Shown piece by piece: positions 18,855 through 29,170 of a DNA stretch of 64,000 nt (the stretch's first letter is position 1; the number at the start of each line of letters is the position of its first letter). Source of the DNA: Asparagopsis taxiformis (Eukaryota; Rhodophyta; Florideophyceae; Bonnemaisoniales; Bonnemaisoniaceae); contig JALQPE010002144.1 of NCBI GenBank assembly GCA_030407315.1, positions 1 to 64,000 of the forward strand. Direction: 5' to 3'. The notes under the pieces were generated by a model. That model saw only the letters and a list, made by a program, of their open reading frames with translations. It had not been told where the DNA came from and made no database searches. The position numbers and the translations under genes were made by a program.

Positions 18855-20810
18855 TCAATCATTCGGGCGGCGATGGTACAAAATCAAGCGCCGGGCGTGT
18901 ACTTCGTTACGAGAAATACGGCCGGAGAGTGACCGGAGAGTGTACCGAGGATGCCGGGCTGCGATGACCTTGCAAGGACCATAGAATTTAGAACCGAATG
19001 CGGGCCATTTGAAGCTGGTATTAGTCGCAGCATCTTAAGCGACCAACACTTCATCTCCAACATGAAATGAAGTTTTCCCTGTATCACAGGGTATGCTTAT
19101 AGGTACAGATCTCCCAGCTCGTTTTCCCATTATTCCCAGCATCTCCACCTCTCGACTATGTAAGGTTACTGGCCCTATATGTGAATCCAAATCAGATAGT
19201 AACATCCGAGGTGGGACACCGTATAGAAGTTCATATGGAGACGATCCTGCAGATAATTTGCGTCGCCGGTATCCGTATAATACCCTCTCAAGTGCCATGT
19301 CCCATTCTTCTCCTGATGAATTCATCGTCTTCTTAACACCTTTCTTCAATGTCCCAACCATTCTTTCCGCCCTCCCATTAGACATCAGGGCGTAAGCCAA
19401 TACAGTCTTCCACCTTATACCATTTTTCTTCATGAACCCCTCCAGGGACTTCGCAGTGAAGCAGGTAGCGTTATCTGATATAACGGTAGACGGAGGCCCA
19501 AACTGATAGAGAATATTGGTCTTCATAAACTCGATGACGATGTCCGCCGTCGCATTTTTGGTTGCCTTTGCGATTGGCCATCCAGTTAAATGCTCGACGG
19601 CCACAAGTATAAAACGGTTTCCCGCTGATGTTATGGGAAAGGGCCCCGCGAAATCAACAGAGAAAACATCGAATATATTACTCACTGGCATACGTAGGTG
19701 AGTTGAGTATCTTGGAATATTACTGGATCGTTGGCAACTGTCACAACTCTTCACATATTCACGTATATCCTTATAGACCGTTGGCCACCAATATCTAGCG
19801 AGTACATAATCTTTGGTGGTCTCATAACCCCAATGGCCGATAGAATCATGAAATGCTGCGAGAATTTTTAACCTTGTATCGGGATCGGGTACAATTCGTA
19901 ACCCGGAACGTGTTCGACGGAATAGTTTATCATCCCAGATAAGATAGTTCTTTGCATTGCGCTTGATGACCCTTCCATTCGGGGGACGATCATCTCTGAT
20001 AGGCAACCCAGAGATGTATCGAATAATCTCCTGCAAGTCAGGCTCAAACAATTCGATATAATCCCCTAATAGCGGAGATATTTGTACGTTTTCTGTGTAC
20101 AACACGGTGTTTTCGGGTGTACATATCCGAGTAGCATCTCCTTTGTCACTGCCGTTAAGTGATACTCGTTGAGGAATGCGTGACAAATAGTCAGCTGCTG
20201 TATTCGATGTACCAGACCTGTACTTCACCGTAAAGTCGTATTCTGCTATCAATTCCAGCCACCGAGCAAGCCTGCCATGGATATCTTTCTTTTGGAAAGC
20301 ATATTGTAGAGCTTGATGATCCGTGAAGACGATGAAAGGTTCTGTAGACAAAAGATACACGCGAAATTTCTTCAAGGCAAACACAACTGCTAGAGCTTCT
20401 CTTTCGGAAGCCGAATAATTCCTTTCAGGGGTTGTCAGTGTACGGCTTGCATACTGTATCGGGTGTACGGTTCCGTCATTTTTCGCCTGTGCAAGAATGG
20501 CTCCAATTGCGACGGAAGAGGCATCGGTTTCCAAGAGAAAGGGGCGTCCAAAGTCCGGGAAGGAAAGGACGGGCGGGGCAGTCAGGCGTTCTTTGAGGAG
20601 TTGAAAGGCGGAATCCATCTCCCTCGTCCATTGGAATCTTGTCTTCACGGATGTGCCGGCATGCAAACAAGCCGAAAGTTCGGCGAACCCTTTTATGAAC
20701 CGCCGATAATACCCTGCCAGTCCCATAAAACTCCGTAATTCTGTAGCATTCTTCGGAGCAGGAGCAGACTTGATCACGGATATCTTTTCTTCATCGACAG
20801 AGATACCTTT
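18855..20810 (-). pseudogene. gypsy pol, RNase H and integrase part
   Basis: In frame with the RT segment but separated from it by TAG 20811-20813. RNase H is recognisable from [26 protein letters not shown] and [15 protein letters not shown]. The integrase has the core triad in [15 protein letters not shown] and [11 protein letters not shown], preceded by a zinc-binding-type N-terminus (CDSCQRSS). A further TAA at 19035-19037 interrupts the frame after GDEVLVA. Beyond it the same frame continues with FYGPCKVI and SRNEVHARRL, typical of the integrase C-terminal tail, and ends at TGA 18855-18857. Confidence 0.92.
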
Positions 20811-21806
20811 CTAATCGATAACATGTCCTAACAGCTTAACACGAGGATGCGCGAAGTTGCACTTAGAATTTTTTATCTTTAGCCCGTGTTCTGCAATAAT
20901 TGCAAAAACGGAACGGAGATGCGCGATGTGTGACTCCATGTCTGGAGAGTACACAACCACATCATCCAGATACACCCTTACAAGTCCAACATTCTGGAAC
21001 ACTTGGTCCATCATCCGCTGGAAAGTAGAGGGTGCATTCATCAGTCCGAATGGCATTACCTCAAATTGAAAGGTACCATATCGGCATATGAATGTAGTCT
21101 TCTCTTTGCAATTTTCTTCCATCCTTATCTGCCAGTATCCTGAAAATAAATCCAATGTACTGAACACATGGCTTCCAGTTAAGTCATCAAAAATCTCCTC
21201 GATCTTTGGCAGAGGCCATCGGTCAGCTTTCATTACTCGGTTTAGGGCGCGATAGTCTACACAGAATCGAGGGGTTCCATCCTTCTTAGTGGCTATCACC
21301 ACTGGAAATGACCAGGCAGAATTAGACGGGGTAATGATACCGGCTTCGAGCATCTTGTCCAGTTCGGCCCGCACTATTACGGAATGCTTCGGCGCCAATC
21401 GGCGAACACGCGAATGAATAGGAGTGTCTTCAGTCAGCGCAAAACTGTGTTTCATAGGTACAGAGGATGTCCGTAGATCATCTAAACTCCACGCGACGAT
21501 ATCGTAATCAGAAATCGCTGAGTAAATATCGCGTCGAATTTCGTCCGATAGGTGACGAAGTTTAGAAGATAATATGGCGACATGGGAATCTTCCATGCTG
21601 ACTCTCGAATTTTCTTCATATGATTGTGTACTCCCGAATCCCATTGTATGCTTATTCTCTCTGGTGTTCTGTAGCAGTTCGAGTGAGTCTTGCGTGACAC
21701 GGTTGGTAGGGCAGGCATTCCTTTGTATATGGTGAGTGTCCGTATGACTGACTTGCGCGTTAATATCGGCCACAGTACCCGGAGGGGCAGAGGCCGTGAT
21801 ACTCAT
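20811..21806 (-). pseudogene. gypsy pol, reverse transcriptase part
   Basis: Contains the canonical RT blocks in order: TKKDGTPRFCVDYRALN, STLDLFSGYWQIRM, FEVMPFGLMNAPSTFQRMM, and the catalytic box VYLDDVVVYS, ending LLGHVI before the premature TAG 20811-20813. The upstream boundary is a single in-frame TGA (21807-21809) after the protease, followed directly by an ATG. That stop could be either a nonsense mutation or a readthrough site. The catalytic Asp pair is intact. Confidence 0.93.
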
Positions 21807-22571
21807 TCATTCATCAGCTAAAACTATTACTAGGCTTTCCTCATCGGACGATGTATCCAGCGGTGTACCTGGTACAATCTCATCTTCTGATGTGAAGTCG
21901 TCGCTATCGGTCTTAGATTCCATTAGTCGATTATATGAGCGATCATACTCGAATTCCAGTTGTACTTTTTCACCACCAATGAGTATCGTAACCTTTTGTT
22001 GACCCAGATCCAAGCATGCCTGCAATCGTTCAAGTTCCGGGCACCCTATAATTACATCGAATTGAGTCCCTTCTACCACCAGGAAGTCAAGTGGCTCCGT
22101 GAGCTTACCAAAAGATACGGACGCACGCGTCACCAACCCGAGTACAGCAGAACTAGTACCGTCAGCGACGGTAATTCGTTTAGTCGTACTTTCTAGCTGC
22201 AGCGACAGCTGGTTTGCCAAGCGTGACGACATGAGATTCGGTACAGCACCGGATTCAAGCAAAGCTTGTGCGTCTGTCCCGTATACGCGTACAGATATCA
22301 CTTTGAGGCGTCGAGGAGGTACACTGATGTGGGCTAGTAAAGAACGATTGGTCTTAGCCCGAAACAAGCGTCTAATTTCTCGCTTGGCCTCATCAGCATC
22401 TCCCCGCATTAATTGCCCAAATGTAAGTCCACATGGGGCACGTGCTAGTTCGGCTAACATATGATATTTGCCGACAAGTTCGGCTATTCCTGTTTTCGGT
22501 TTTGTCAGTTTCGACCTATTCTTGCGTGTCTTCTGTTGCGACAATGTTGTACGGGGAACTTCAGACGTCAT
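21807..22571 (-). pseudogene. gypsy pol, retropepsin-like protease part
   Basis: The open segment of 254 codons has a clan-AA protease core: ALLESGAVPNLMSS (expected DSGA or DTGA) then FLVVEGTQFDVIIGCPEL. The catalytic Asp appears to be replaced by Glu, which would be expected to abolish activity. It is in a different frame from gag and starts 20 bp after the gag stop, consistent with frameshift or reinitiation expression. It ends at TGA 21807-21809 in the same frame as RT. Confidence 0.88.
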
Positions 22572-22591
22572 CCTTTCCCTATTGTCTGCGA

Positions 22592-23710
22592 TTACTTATT
22601 ATCCACTGGTCCTACGGAGGGGTTATTAACAAGGGAGGGCACTGAAAGGCCACCAGTGCGAACTTGTTTCGCCAATGCCTGTCCAGTGTTATTTCGTTTA
22701 TTTGTGGCCACAAAGGGATCATCAGCCTCTGCAACGACCGCAACATGTTCATTTCTGGCCAGTTTGCGCTCAGCGTCAGACTCTGACCTCACTCCAGAAA
22801 ACCCAACTCTACGGCCATTCTCACCTTCTGCTTCGGCCCAACACGTCGCTTCTGGGTGGCCCTTCTTCCCACACCTTGGACAGCTTATATCACGGTGCGG
22901 GTTTGATTCACATTGGTTCGCACCGTGGCCCGGTTTCTGGCAGTATGAACAAACTTTTGTTTGGGACTGTACGCCTCCTGAAGGATGACCGACCTGTTTC
23001 CGGACGAGAAGTGACAGCTGGTACATCTGGTTGGACAATTCTGCAACCTTATCTTCGACGGAGGTATCTCTTGTTCGGATAATTTTTGGCGTAACAGAAC
23101 TTGTATTATTCTGTACCAGTTTTAGTTGTGTGTTCGTATTCGAATTAACTTGGAGGTCACCCTGTACTGGCGAGGAGGTGCGATGGAAAATATCTCGGCC
23201 ATTCCAGAAGTCTTGTACTGTCTTCTTAAGCTCTGCATATGTTGTAGCACCACGGTACACAGCAAACTGGGCGAATTCAGCATTATTCATAACGGCATTC
23301 CTAAGTAGGCCGAACTTGGCGGCATCATTAAAATTGGCTTTCTGGAACAACTTTTCCATTTCACGGAGGGAACGAGGTATATCTTGATAGTCTAGAGATG
23401 CGGAAACAGCTTGACGAATGACATCTTCAACACGTTCTTCTACCTTATAGTGTTCCAAAATGGCTACTTTCACTTTGGTATAGATGAGTGCATCTTCTGT
23501 CAATTGTCCGTTCCTTGCAAATCGGTCGTAATACAAATCGAATGCGTCACCTTCGAGGTGACAGAGTAATTGGGTGGCCTTCTCTTCATCAGAGGCTGTT
23601 CGCATGGAAACCTGTTCGTAGGCAAAGAAGAACTTGATGACGTTGGTAGTACCATCAAAAATTAGGCTTGAGGGCTCGGCATCCCCGCCAGCCCTCCACA
23701 AGAGTACCAT
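22592..23710 (-). CDS. gypsy Gag polyprotein with two zinc knuckles
   Basis: 372 aa, from the ATG that begins exactly one base outside the LTR. The capsid-like N-terminus (LCHLEGDAFDLYYDRF) is followed by a Gln/Asn-rich linker and two CCHC knuckles, CSYCQKPGHGANQC and CPRCGKKGHPEATC. These bind RNA in known gypsy Gags. The frame is intact, unlike pol. The putative tRNA primer-binding site (TGGTACTCTTGTGG, 23696-23709) overlaps the first codons, which is unusual. A later Met could be the real start. Confidence 0.9.
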   Translation of the reverse strand: MVLLWRAGGDAEPSSLIFDGTTNVIKFFFAYEQVSMRTASDEEKATQLLCHLEGDAFDLYYDRFARNGQLTEDALIYTKVKVAILEHYKVEERVEDVIRQAVSASLDYQDIPRSLREMEKLFQKANFNDAAKFGLLRNAVMNNAEFAQFAVYRGATTYAELKKTVQDFWNGRDIFHRTSSPVQGDLQVNSNTNTQLKLVQNNTSSVTPKIIRTRDTSVEDKVAELSNQMYQLSLLVRKQVGHPSGGVQSQTKVCSYCQKPGHGANQCESNPHRDISCPRCGKKGHPEATCWAEAEGENGRRVGFSGVRSESDAERKLARNEHVAVVAEADDPFVATNKRNNTGQALAKQVRTGGLSVPSLVNNPSVGPVDNK

Positions 23711-23876
23711 TGTTGCCCCTTCTCTGGTCGCCGTGGCGGTTGGCGCACGCGATAGTTGTTTTTCTTCCGTTCCTCTCCAAAACAAGTGAATTGCCGGATT
23801 TTTTTAATCTACTCTCCTTTCTATTCTGACGAGTTGTCTCGTCCTCTTATAGCCGGCCAGACTAATATCTACTGTA

Positions 23877-25078
23877 CAGTGCGCGACACTTCTATAAATC
23901 ACCCCCACATTTTGCGATTGCTCACTCAACATGAACAGCAACTCACATTCCGACTGCGTCCAATGAATGAGTAGGCCAAATCCATTACGACGCACGTTCT
24001 ATTCCTCTAAAAAGAGCCGTTCAGGCGAGTGCAGCGGGACGTTAATTTATTCTCAGTGCGACATTTCTATAAATCAGGAGCATTGAATACATTCCAAACG
24101 CCAGATGGAGGTATGTCAATACTTCGTCGTCTGTCCTCTTCCCTTCAGCACTTTTATCATGCATTTTTGCATGGTACCTCTTGACGAAAATGCTCCCCAA
24201 ACCATGACAGACTTACCCCCTTGTTGCCTTTTCGAAAAAACCCGTTCCTCTTTGCGCAAATCATGCCAATAGTAGGCAAAACCATCTGGACCATCTAGAT
24301 TGAACTTTTTTTCATCGCTGAATATCACTTTTCCCCATTCTTCTCCCCTCCAATGGGCGAATTGCGATGCAAAAGAAATTCTGCGAGCAATATGTCTTTC
24401 CTGAAGCATTGGTGCACATTTCATCTTTCTATATTGCAGATTGCATTCATTGTGCAATAAGCGTTGTACAGTACGAACGCTACAGGTCAGGTTGAAGACT
24501 TTTTTGAGCGAGCTAGATGTGTCATTTCCTAATGAAGCTTGCCTCAAAACCTGCATCATTGTCCTCCTCGACATTTTTTTCGGTTTTGGGCGCCTCATTA
24601 TCGTTCCGTACCCCTCTGCATTCTTTAAAAAGCTTGTCACTACACCCCTAGATCGTCCCAGCACTTTTGCAATGAAAGATTTTGACTTCCCACACCGCCA
24701 CATTCCAAGTATCTCACCCCTCTCTTTCTCGGTGAGAACCACACCTCGGGGCATTTTGAAATCGAAAATACACCCAGTTGGGATAGTGAGTCTTACCAAC
24801 CGACCTCTGTTTATCTATCCTCGAAGTTTCATGCCAAATGATCCGTTCATTCTTGGATGATGACCGTTTTTTTGGACCTGATTTATAGAAATGTCGCACT
24901 GAGAATAAATTAACGTCCCGCTGCACTCGCCTGAACGGCTCTTTTTGGAGGAATAGAACGTGCGTCGTAATGGATTTGGCCTACTCATTCATTGGACGCA
25001 GTCGGAATGTGAGTTGCTGTTCATGTTGAGTGAGCAATCGCAAAATGTGGGGGTGATTTATAGAAGTGTCGCGCACTG
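23877..25078 (-). mobile_element. Tc1/mariner element with 202-bp terminal inverted repeats
   Basis: 1202 bp flanked by TA (23875-23876 and 25079-25080). The terminal inverted repeats 23877-24078 and 24877-25078 start CAGTGCGCGACACTTC and differ by about one base, so the insertion is recent. Each repeat has two related motifs (ACACTTCTATAAATCA outer, ACATTTCTATAAATCA inner), the IR/DR arrangement of transposase-binding sites. The transposase lacks its central and C-terminal catalytic part, so this copy is non-autonomous. Confidence 0.96.
24116..24754 (-). pseudogene. Tc1-like transposase with in-frame internal deletion
   Basis: 212 aa from MPRGVVLTEKERGEIL, the usual family start; the full family length is about 340. 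It has an N-terminal helix-turn-helix (residues about 1-60), a second DNA-binding region, then the catalytic core IFSDEKKFNLDG with the first Asp at residue 147, and KSVMVWGAFSSRG. The next residues are TMQKCMIKVLKGRGQTTKY, which resemble the extreme C-terminus of Tc1 transposases. About 100 residues carrying the second and third catalytic acids are therefore missing without a frame change. Confidence 0.92.
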
Positions 25079-25261
25079 TATCCCTCTAATGATGACCTCG
25101 GATACTGACCTCAGCTTCCATTGTCCTTCAGTAGCCGTACAATCATCACATAGGATCATGCATTCAATAAACCAACTAAAATGCCCATTCTGTAAAGTTG
25201 CTTCCAACCACTGCAATTTCTCTATTTCCCCACACTGCATTAGTCTCACATTAACAAAAGA

Positions 25262-26953
25262 TATGCAGTTGTGTAAATCCCATGTAGTCGTCGGTGGGTT
25301 TTGTTAGATCAAGTTGGAAAGCATGTGTAATTTCGGGTTTCTCAGTCTTCCATTCAACATGCAGCTTACGGTGGTTAACCGTTGGTCAATATTCGATAAT
25401 CCGGCTTTTATGATGCATTTGCGTATAGCTTCGAGTGCTTGTACGTATTTCCAAGGTTCGTCACCCAGTTTATGCTTGATTATTCGAGCATCACGATTTC
25501 TCCAGACTTTTGGTCTTACGTATTATTTGAAGGAATATGTAATGTTGATGGGTCTTTCATCCCGCGTGCGTTGCATTTCTTGGCAGAAACGGGAGCCTAG
25601 ATGCTATTGTGTGTGAGTGCTCATAGATGTGTCTATTGTAGTATCTGGGGATGGTTATAGTTCACTTCTGTAACTGGGATTCATGTGGATTTAAAGTGGC
25701 TCCAATGAGTTCTGCGTTGGCTTTAGTGTACTGTACCAGATTTCATAATGGTTGCAGTGTAGCATCTGTTGGTGAAGGTCCGCGAGACTCGACATGCTAA
25801 GAGCCGGTGATGGAGGGTTGTGAGGGACGTTGGCCAGGGTTGGGGAGAGGGATAATTTTGTTGATGGTGACGCGGTTTGGCAGGTATGGGTGTTAGGGAA
25901 GGTCCGGTTTCGGAATGAGGTACGGGGCTAGAGCGAAAGTTGTGATTGGAATGGCTGCGGTTAGAACACGTCGCCAAAGACATATTCGCTGTGGAAGCGT
26001 CCAGGACTATCAACCTGTTGGAATGACCTCCGTCGTCCGATGGAGTGCATTGGTCGGTGTTTACATAGTATTCTACGGCATGTAGGACAGACATGTACAT
26101 CACCGTTTCCGGAATAATTTCGAAAATTATCTGTCCCGCAAAAGACATCTGGAGTGTTGCTGATGCCAACTTGGAAATTTACGCATTGCTGCTGATTCAG
26201 CGATTGGTTAATCAACTTACATGTTCTGACATTCATCGCTTACAGAGCTTAAACTACTTTCTCGCTCAAATTAATTTATTGGCGTTTTACTTTTGCCGGT
26301 ACAATAATGGTGCGGCAAGTGGTCCAATACGCTTCAGTTTCCATACATCCAGGTGTACCGGTGCATACCATCGCTTGAGCTTCGTTATCTCTGCCGAGGT
26401 TTATTGAAATTGGGTGTGACGTTGAAACTTCGTACACCGTAGAAGAGGGAGTAGATGTGGACGGCAAAACTTTCATTTTAGCCCAGTCATGAATATACAC
26501 GTAGCTGTACTAGAGCATGGCCATGCACATGTGTTGACAATTGAGAAAAGCTCTGCCATAAGGACCTGTGAATAGCGGGCTTTGCATGCGGTGACATCCA
26601 CACATCTGCGCGCATATGTTGTGGAAAGGACCTGATATGGCCAGCAATTCCCCATTTCTCGTAATGATATCTATACACGTCGCCAACAATTGTACTGTGG
26701 TAGGAACGGTGAGTCAGATGGTCCTGATCACGTGTAATTCCGAACGTGATCGGATCGCCATATAGTCGTCGTATTGATGCTCTGCTTGACCAACATCTCA
26801 AATCATAGAAGCGCGCCCCGGTACGCATTGAAGCGTTGCGCGTAGGATGAGCGAGGAGCAGACAACTCTCCACAAATTTGCGGCGGCTCAGCTGAGAATA
26901 AAGAGTACAGATTTGGACAGTTATACAGTAGGTGACAAACAATTGCGTGTACC
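25262..26953. other. intergenic, nothing recognised
   Basis: About 1.7 kb. Open frames on either strand (25723-26169, 26487-26942) have no recognisable motifs and look like chance. Confidence 0.45.
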
Positions 26954-27508
26954 ATGAGACGCCGAATGCTGCGTTTATTTTCTACATCATACAGACTCAT
27001 GTCCTGTCATAAATTTAAGAGCTGCCCCAACGTATTATTCTGTCATGATAAGCGGCAGATCGTCGCGGCCATGGATCGGTCGGTGGCAGCTCTGCAAGGG
27101 GCTCCGCTTGCACTTGAATTGACACCATGGATTGAAGATAGTCACTGGCACGTTTGTGGACCCCGCGAAAAAAGGAAAGTGACGCTTGCTTGTCTCTGGT
27201 ATGGCGATCGCATTGGTGAAAAGGACAAAGATGAAAAACGAGTGCTGCTACGTCCCCCAGATCTCAAGACCCGCCATTCTGTCTGTCCTGACGAGATGTG
27301 CAGCTACAGTACTGTATTCGGTACAACCGCCATGTATTTCACAGCCCCGGCTTGGCAGTACAATGCGAGAGATGGGCCCGTCTCTGTCTGCGGTCCAACT
27401 GCGCAGAATACACAGTTGGCCAAACATCGATTGTGTCAGTTTAATCCAATATTTCGCACGCCATCATCGCCTCCGTTGTTAGATTTTCTTGCGCATATTC
27501 GCGAATAA
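26954..27508 (+). CDS. hypothetical 184-aa protein (doubtful)
   Basis: ATG 26954 opens 184 codons with Cys- and Trp-containing sequence (HWHVCGPREKRK, CSYSTVFGTTAMYF). No domain is recognised. It is followed by the convergent bHLH gene. It may be a chance frame in an otherwise gene-poor stretch. Confidence 0.22.
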   Translation: MRRRMLRLFSTSYRLMSCHKFKSCPNVLFCHDKRQIVAAMDRSVAALQGAPLALELTPWIEDSHWHVCGPREKRKVTLACLWYGDRIGEKDKDEKRVLLRPPDLKTRHSVCPDEMCSYSTVFGTTAMYFTAPAWQYNARDGPVSVCGPTAQNTQLAKHRLCQFNPIFRTPSSPPLLDFLAHIRE

Positions 27509-27856
27509 ATTCACCGTATCTTCTACTCATTCTGCACACTTACACAGCACAAGCAGCGCTGCAACCAACTGATATCGCCATTGTGGCGTGCGTTTCGACT
27601 CTTCATGATAAAACTTTCCAGCTGCCCTTTCAATCACTTTTCTTGCAGGAGGACACAACTCTAGAAAGCTGTCAGTTTGGTTCACAGTTGGTAAGGTCGT
27701 ACATTTTTTCGACGGTTAGTTATATAACTCTTTACATTTCAAACATCAAAACACAAAGTAAAACTTGCAATTGGATTCCGCGCATCAGACGATTGTTATA
27801 ATTTCATTCAACGGTTGGTACGTTAGTGTACATTGGATTTAACGATAACATTCTTG
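27509..27856. other. 3' region downstream of the bHLH gene
   Basis: About 350 bp of AT-rich sequence with no gene, between the doubtful ORF and the bHLH stop codon. Probably the bHLH 3' UTR. Confidence 0.4.
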
Positions 27857-29170
27857 TTAGGACCTCCTCGTTTGTACCACTGCTGCAACAAGATCTGTTA
27901 CTTTTGAAATGCTTTCCCCATGATACGGCCGAACGCCATCATGATATGGCAGTAACTCATCATTGGCATGCATCATAGTAATAATCGCGTCCGGCGGACT
28001 GCCAACACTCACATCCAAAAATACTGGCATGACTAGTGCTGTAGATATCCCACAACTTTTCGCCATTCCCGATCTACTAAACTCGTCTGCCTCCGTAGAT
28101 ACATCCGCTATCCACACTGGATTTCGCAGCGAAGAAAGCTTGTGAATCATTTGGCCCAATCCCACACTCTGACTGCTCTTTGCGAACCGTTCCAGCTTTT
28201 CTCGAGTACTTAGTACATTCATCGGTGATACATAAGCAGTGGAGAGCTCATAGTCACTCGAGGTAACAACACAATCTGTTGCGTACGACGTATTGTTTAC
28301 CCACACCTCGCCATACTTCCAGTTCATCACGGAACACATGTAGCGAACAACCAGTTCGCATGCATCTTTCACACTCGTCCTGGACGCCATAACGTCCAAC
28401 AAGTGGTTCGGAATAGAGGGGGCAACACTTGGTGAGAACATGAGTTCATTTTTCAACTTTGCTCTCTCCGAATCCATGAGCGCATATTGCAGCATGGCCC
28501 TTTCCAGGATTTGAATCTTGTTCTTCATAGGTTTGTTTTCTAGCTTGCGATCCTGTAGGGCGGTGAGTAGTTCCTCAAGTTCCTTAAACTTGTTGTTGAA
28601 GCGGATACGGTTGTCGCGCATCATTTTATTATGCCTTTTACGGCTATCATCATCAGTAGGGCGTTTTTGAGCATCGTGAGGTGCGGATTGCTTAACTTTG
28701 GGGGTTGATTTTGATTTTGCGGCGTTGCGAGCGTGCAACACGGCTGCAGGCGCTCTCTGGGGCGGATTTTTGTGTATTGATTTCTTGGCCTTTCTCGGTG
28801 AAGGCGTTCGTCGTCGTGCTGGGGGCGGGTGGGCGGGGAGCACGTCATGTTGAGCAGGGGCAAAATCAAAGGGGATTTGAAGCTCCTCCTGAGGCTTTAT
28901 GCTCATGGGAGAGCTATGAAGGTTGACGTCTGTGACATTGAAGTGCAGTTCTTGTCGCGGTTTGGGCTTGTGTTCGGAGAAGTGGGGGTGGAAAGAGGAT
29001 GCAAATTGGGAGAGGGGGTCGTCATGAGGAGCGGCGGAGTCCAGCCAAGAGTGGGCAGACATGTTGGCGGGAAGGAAGAACTCTGAGTTGGAGGGAAGTG
29101 GATAGAGTGCAATGCCACTGGCGACCTGAAGCCATTCGTTGCTGTCGAAGGAAGCCTGATGATCAGCCAT
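27857..29170 (-). CDS. bHLH transcription factor with C-terminal GAF-like domain
   Basis: 437 aa. The N-terminal about 115 residues are Pro/Phe-rich, followed by a basic Lys/Pro region (120-170). The bHLH lies at about 177-235: basic region SRKRHNKMMRDNRIRFNNKF, helix KELEELLTAL, loop, and second helix with PMKNKIQILERAM (Lys for anchoring and an Ile/Leu core). Residues about 265-435 resemble a GAF/PAS-type sensor (VKDACELVVRYMC, NWKYGEVWV, GISTALVMPVFLD). Such combinations are known in algal and plant-lineage bHLH factors. It is expected to act in the nucleus on E-box-like sites. Start ATG 29168-29170. The gene stands alone between two transposon clusters. Confidence 0.85.
   Translation of the reverse strand: MADHQASFDSNEWLQVASGIALYPLPSNSEFFLPANMSAHSWLDSAAPHDDPLSQFASSFHPHFSEHKPKPRQELHFNVTDVNLHSSPMSIKPQEELQIPFDFAPAQHDVLPAHPPPARRRTPSPRKAKKSIHKNPPQRAPAAVLHARNAAKSKSTPKVKQSAPHDAQKRPTDDDSRKRHNKMMRDNRIRFNNKFKELEELLTALQDRKLENKPMKNKIQILERAMLQYALMDSERAKLKNELMFSPSVAPSIPNHLLDVMASRTSVKDACELVVRYMCSVMNWKYGEVWVNNTSYATDCVVTSSDYELSTAYVSPMNVLSTREKLERFAKSSQSVGLGQMIHKLSSLRNPVWIADVSTEADEFSRSGMAKSCGISTALVMPVFLDVSVGSPPDAIITMMHANDELLPYHDGVRPYHGESISKVTDLVAAVVQTRRS

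Larger units (their letters stand above)
17964..25256 (-). mobile_element. Ty3/gypsy LTR retrotransposon, degenerate, with nested Tc1/mariner insertion
   Basis: Leftward element. LTRs at 17964-18307 and 23711-25256 both read TGTTAATG...CA on the minus strand. Flanking 5-bp sequences ATAGA (17959-17963) and AAAGA (25257-25261) are a target duplication with one mismatch. Order from the 5' end: LTR, gag, protease, reverse transcriptase, RNase H, integrase, polypurine tract, LTR. Integrase after RNase H places it in Ty3/gypsy (Metaviridae-type order). The 5' LTR is split by a 1202-bp Tc1/mariner element. LTR differences, nonsense codons and the altered protease show it is old and dead. Confidence 0.95.
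23711..25256 (-). repeat. 5' LTR of the gypsy element, split by Tc1/mariner
   Basis: The two LTR halves (23711-23874 and 25081-25256, plus one TA) sum to 342 bp and match the 3' LTR (344 bp) with scattered substitutions and small indels. The TATAAGAG box lies near 23846-23853 on the minus strand. The interruption starts exactly at a TA dinucleotide that is single in the 3' LTR. Confidence 0.93.

Noticed and set aside
25723..26942. Minus-strand ORFs of 148 and 151 codons
   Set aside because: No motifs, no conserved composition, and they sit between transposon ends and a gene-poor stretch.
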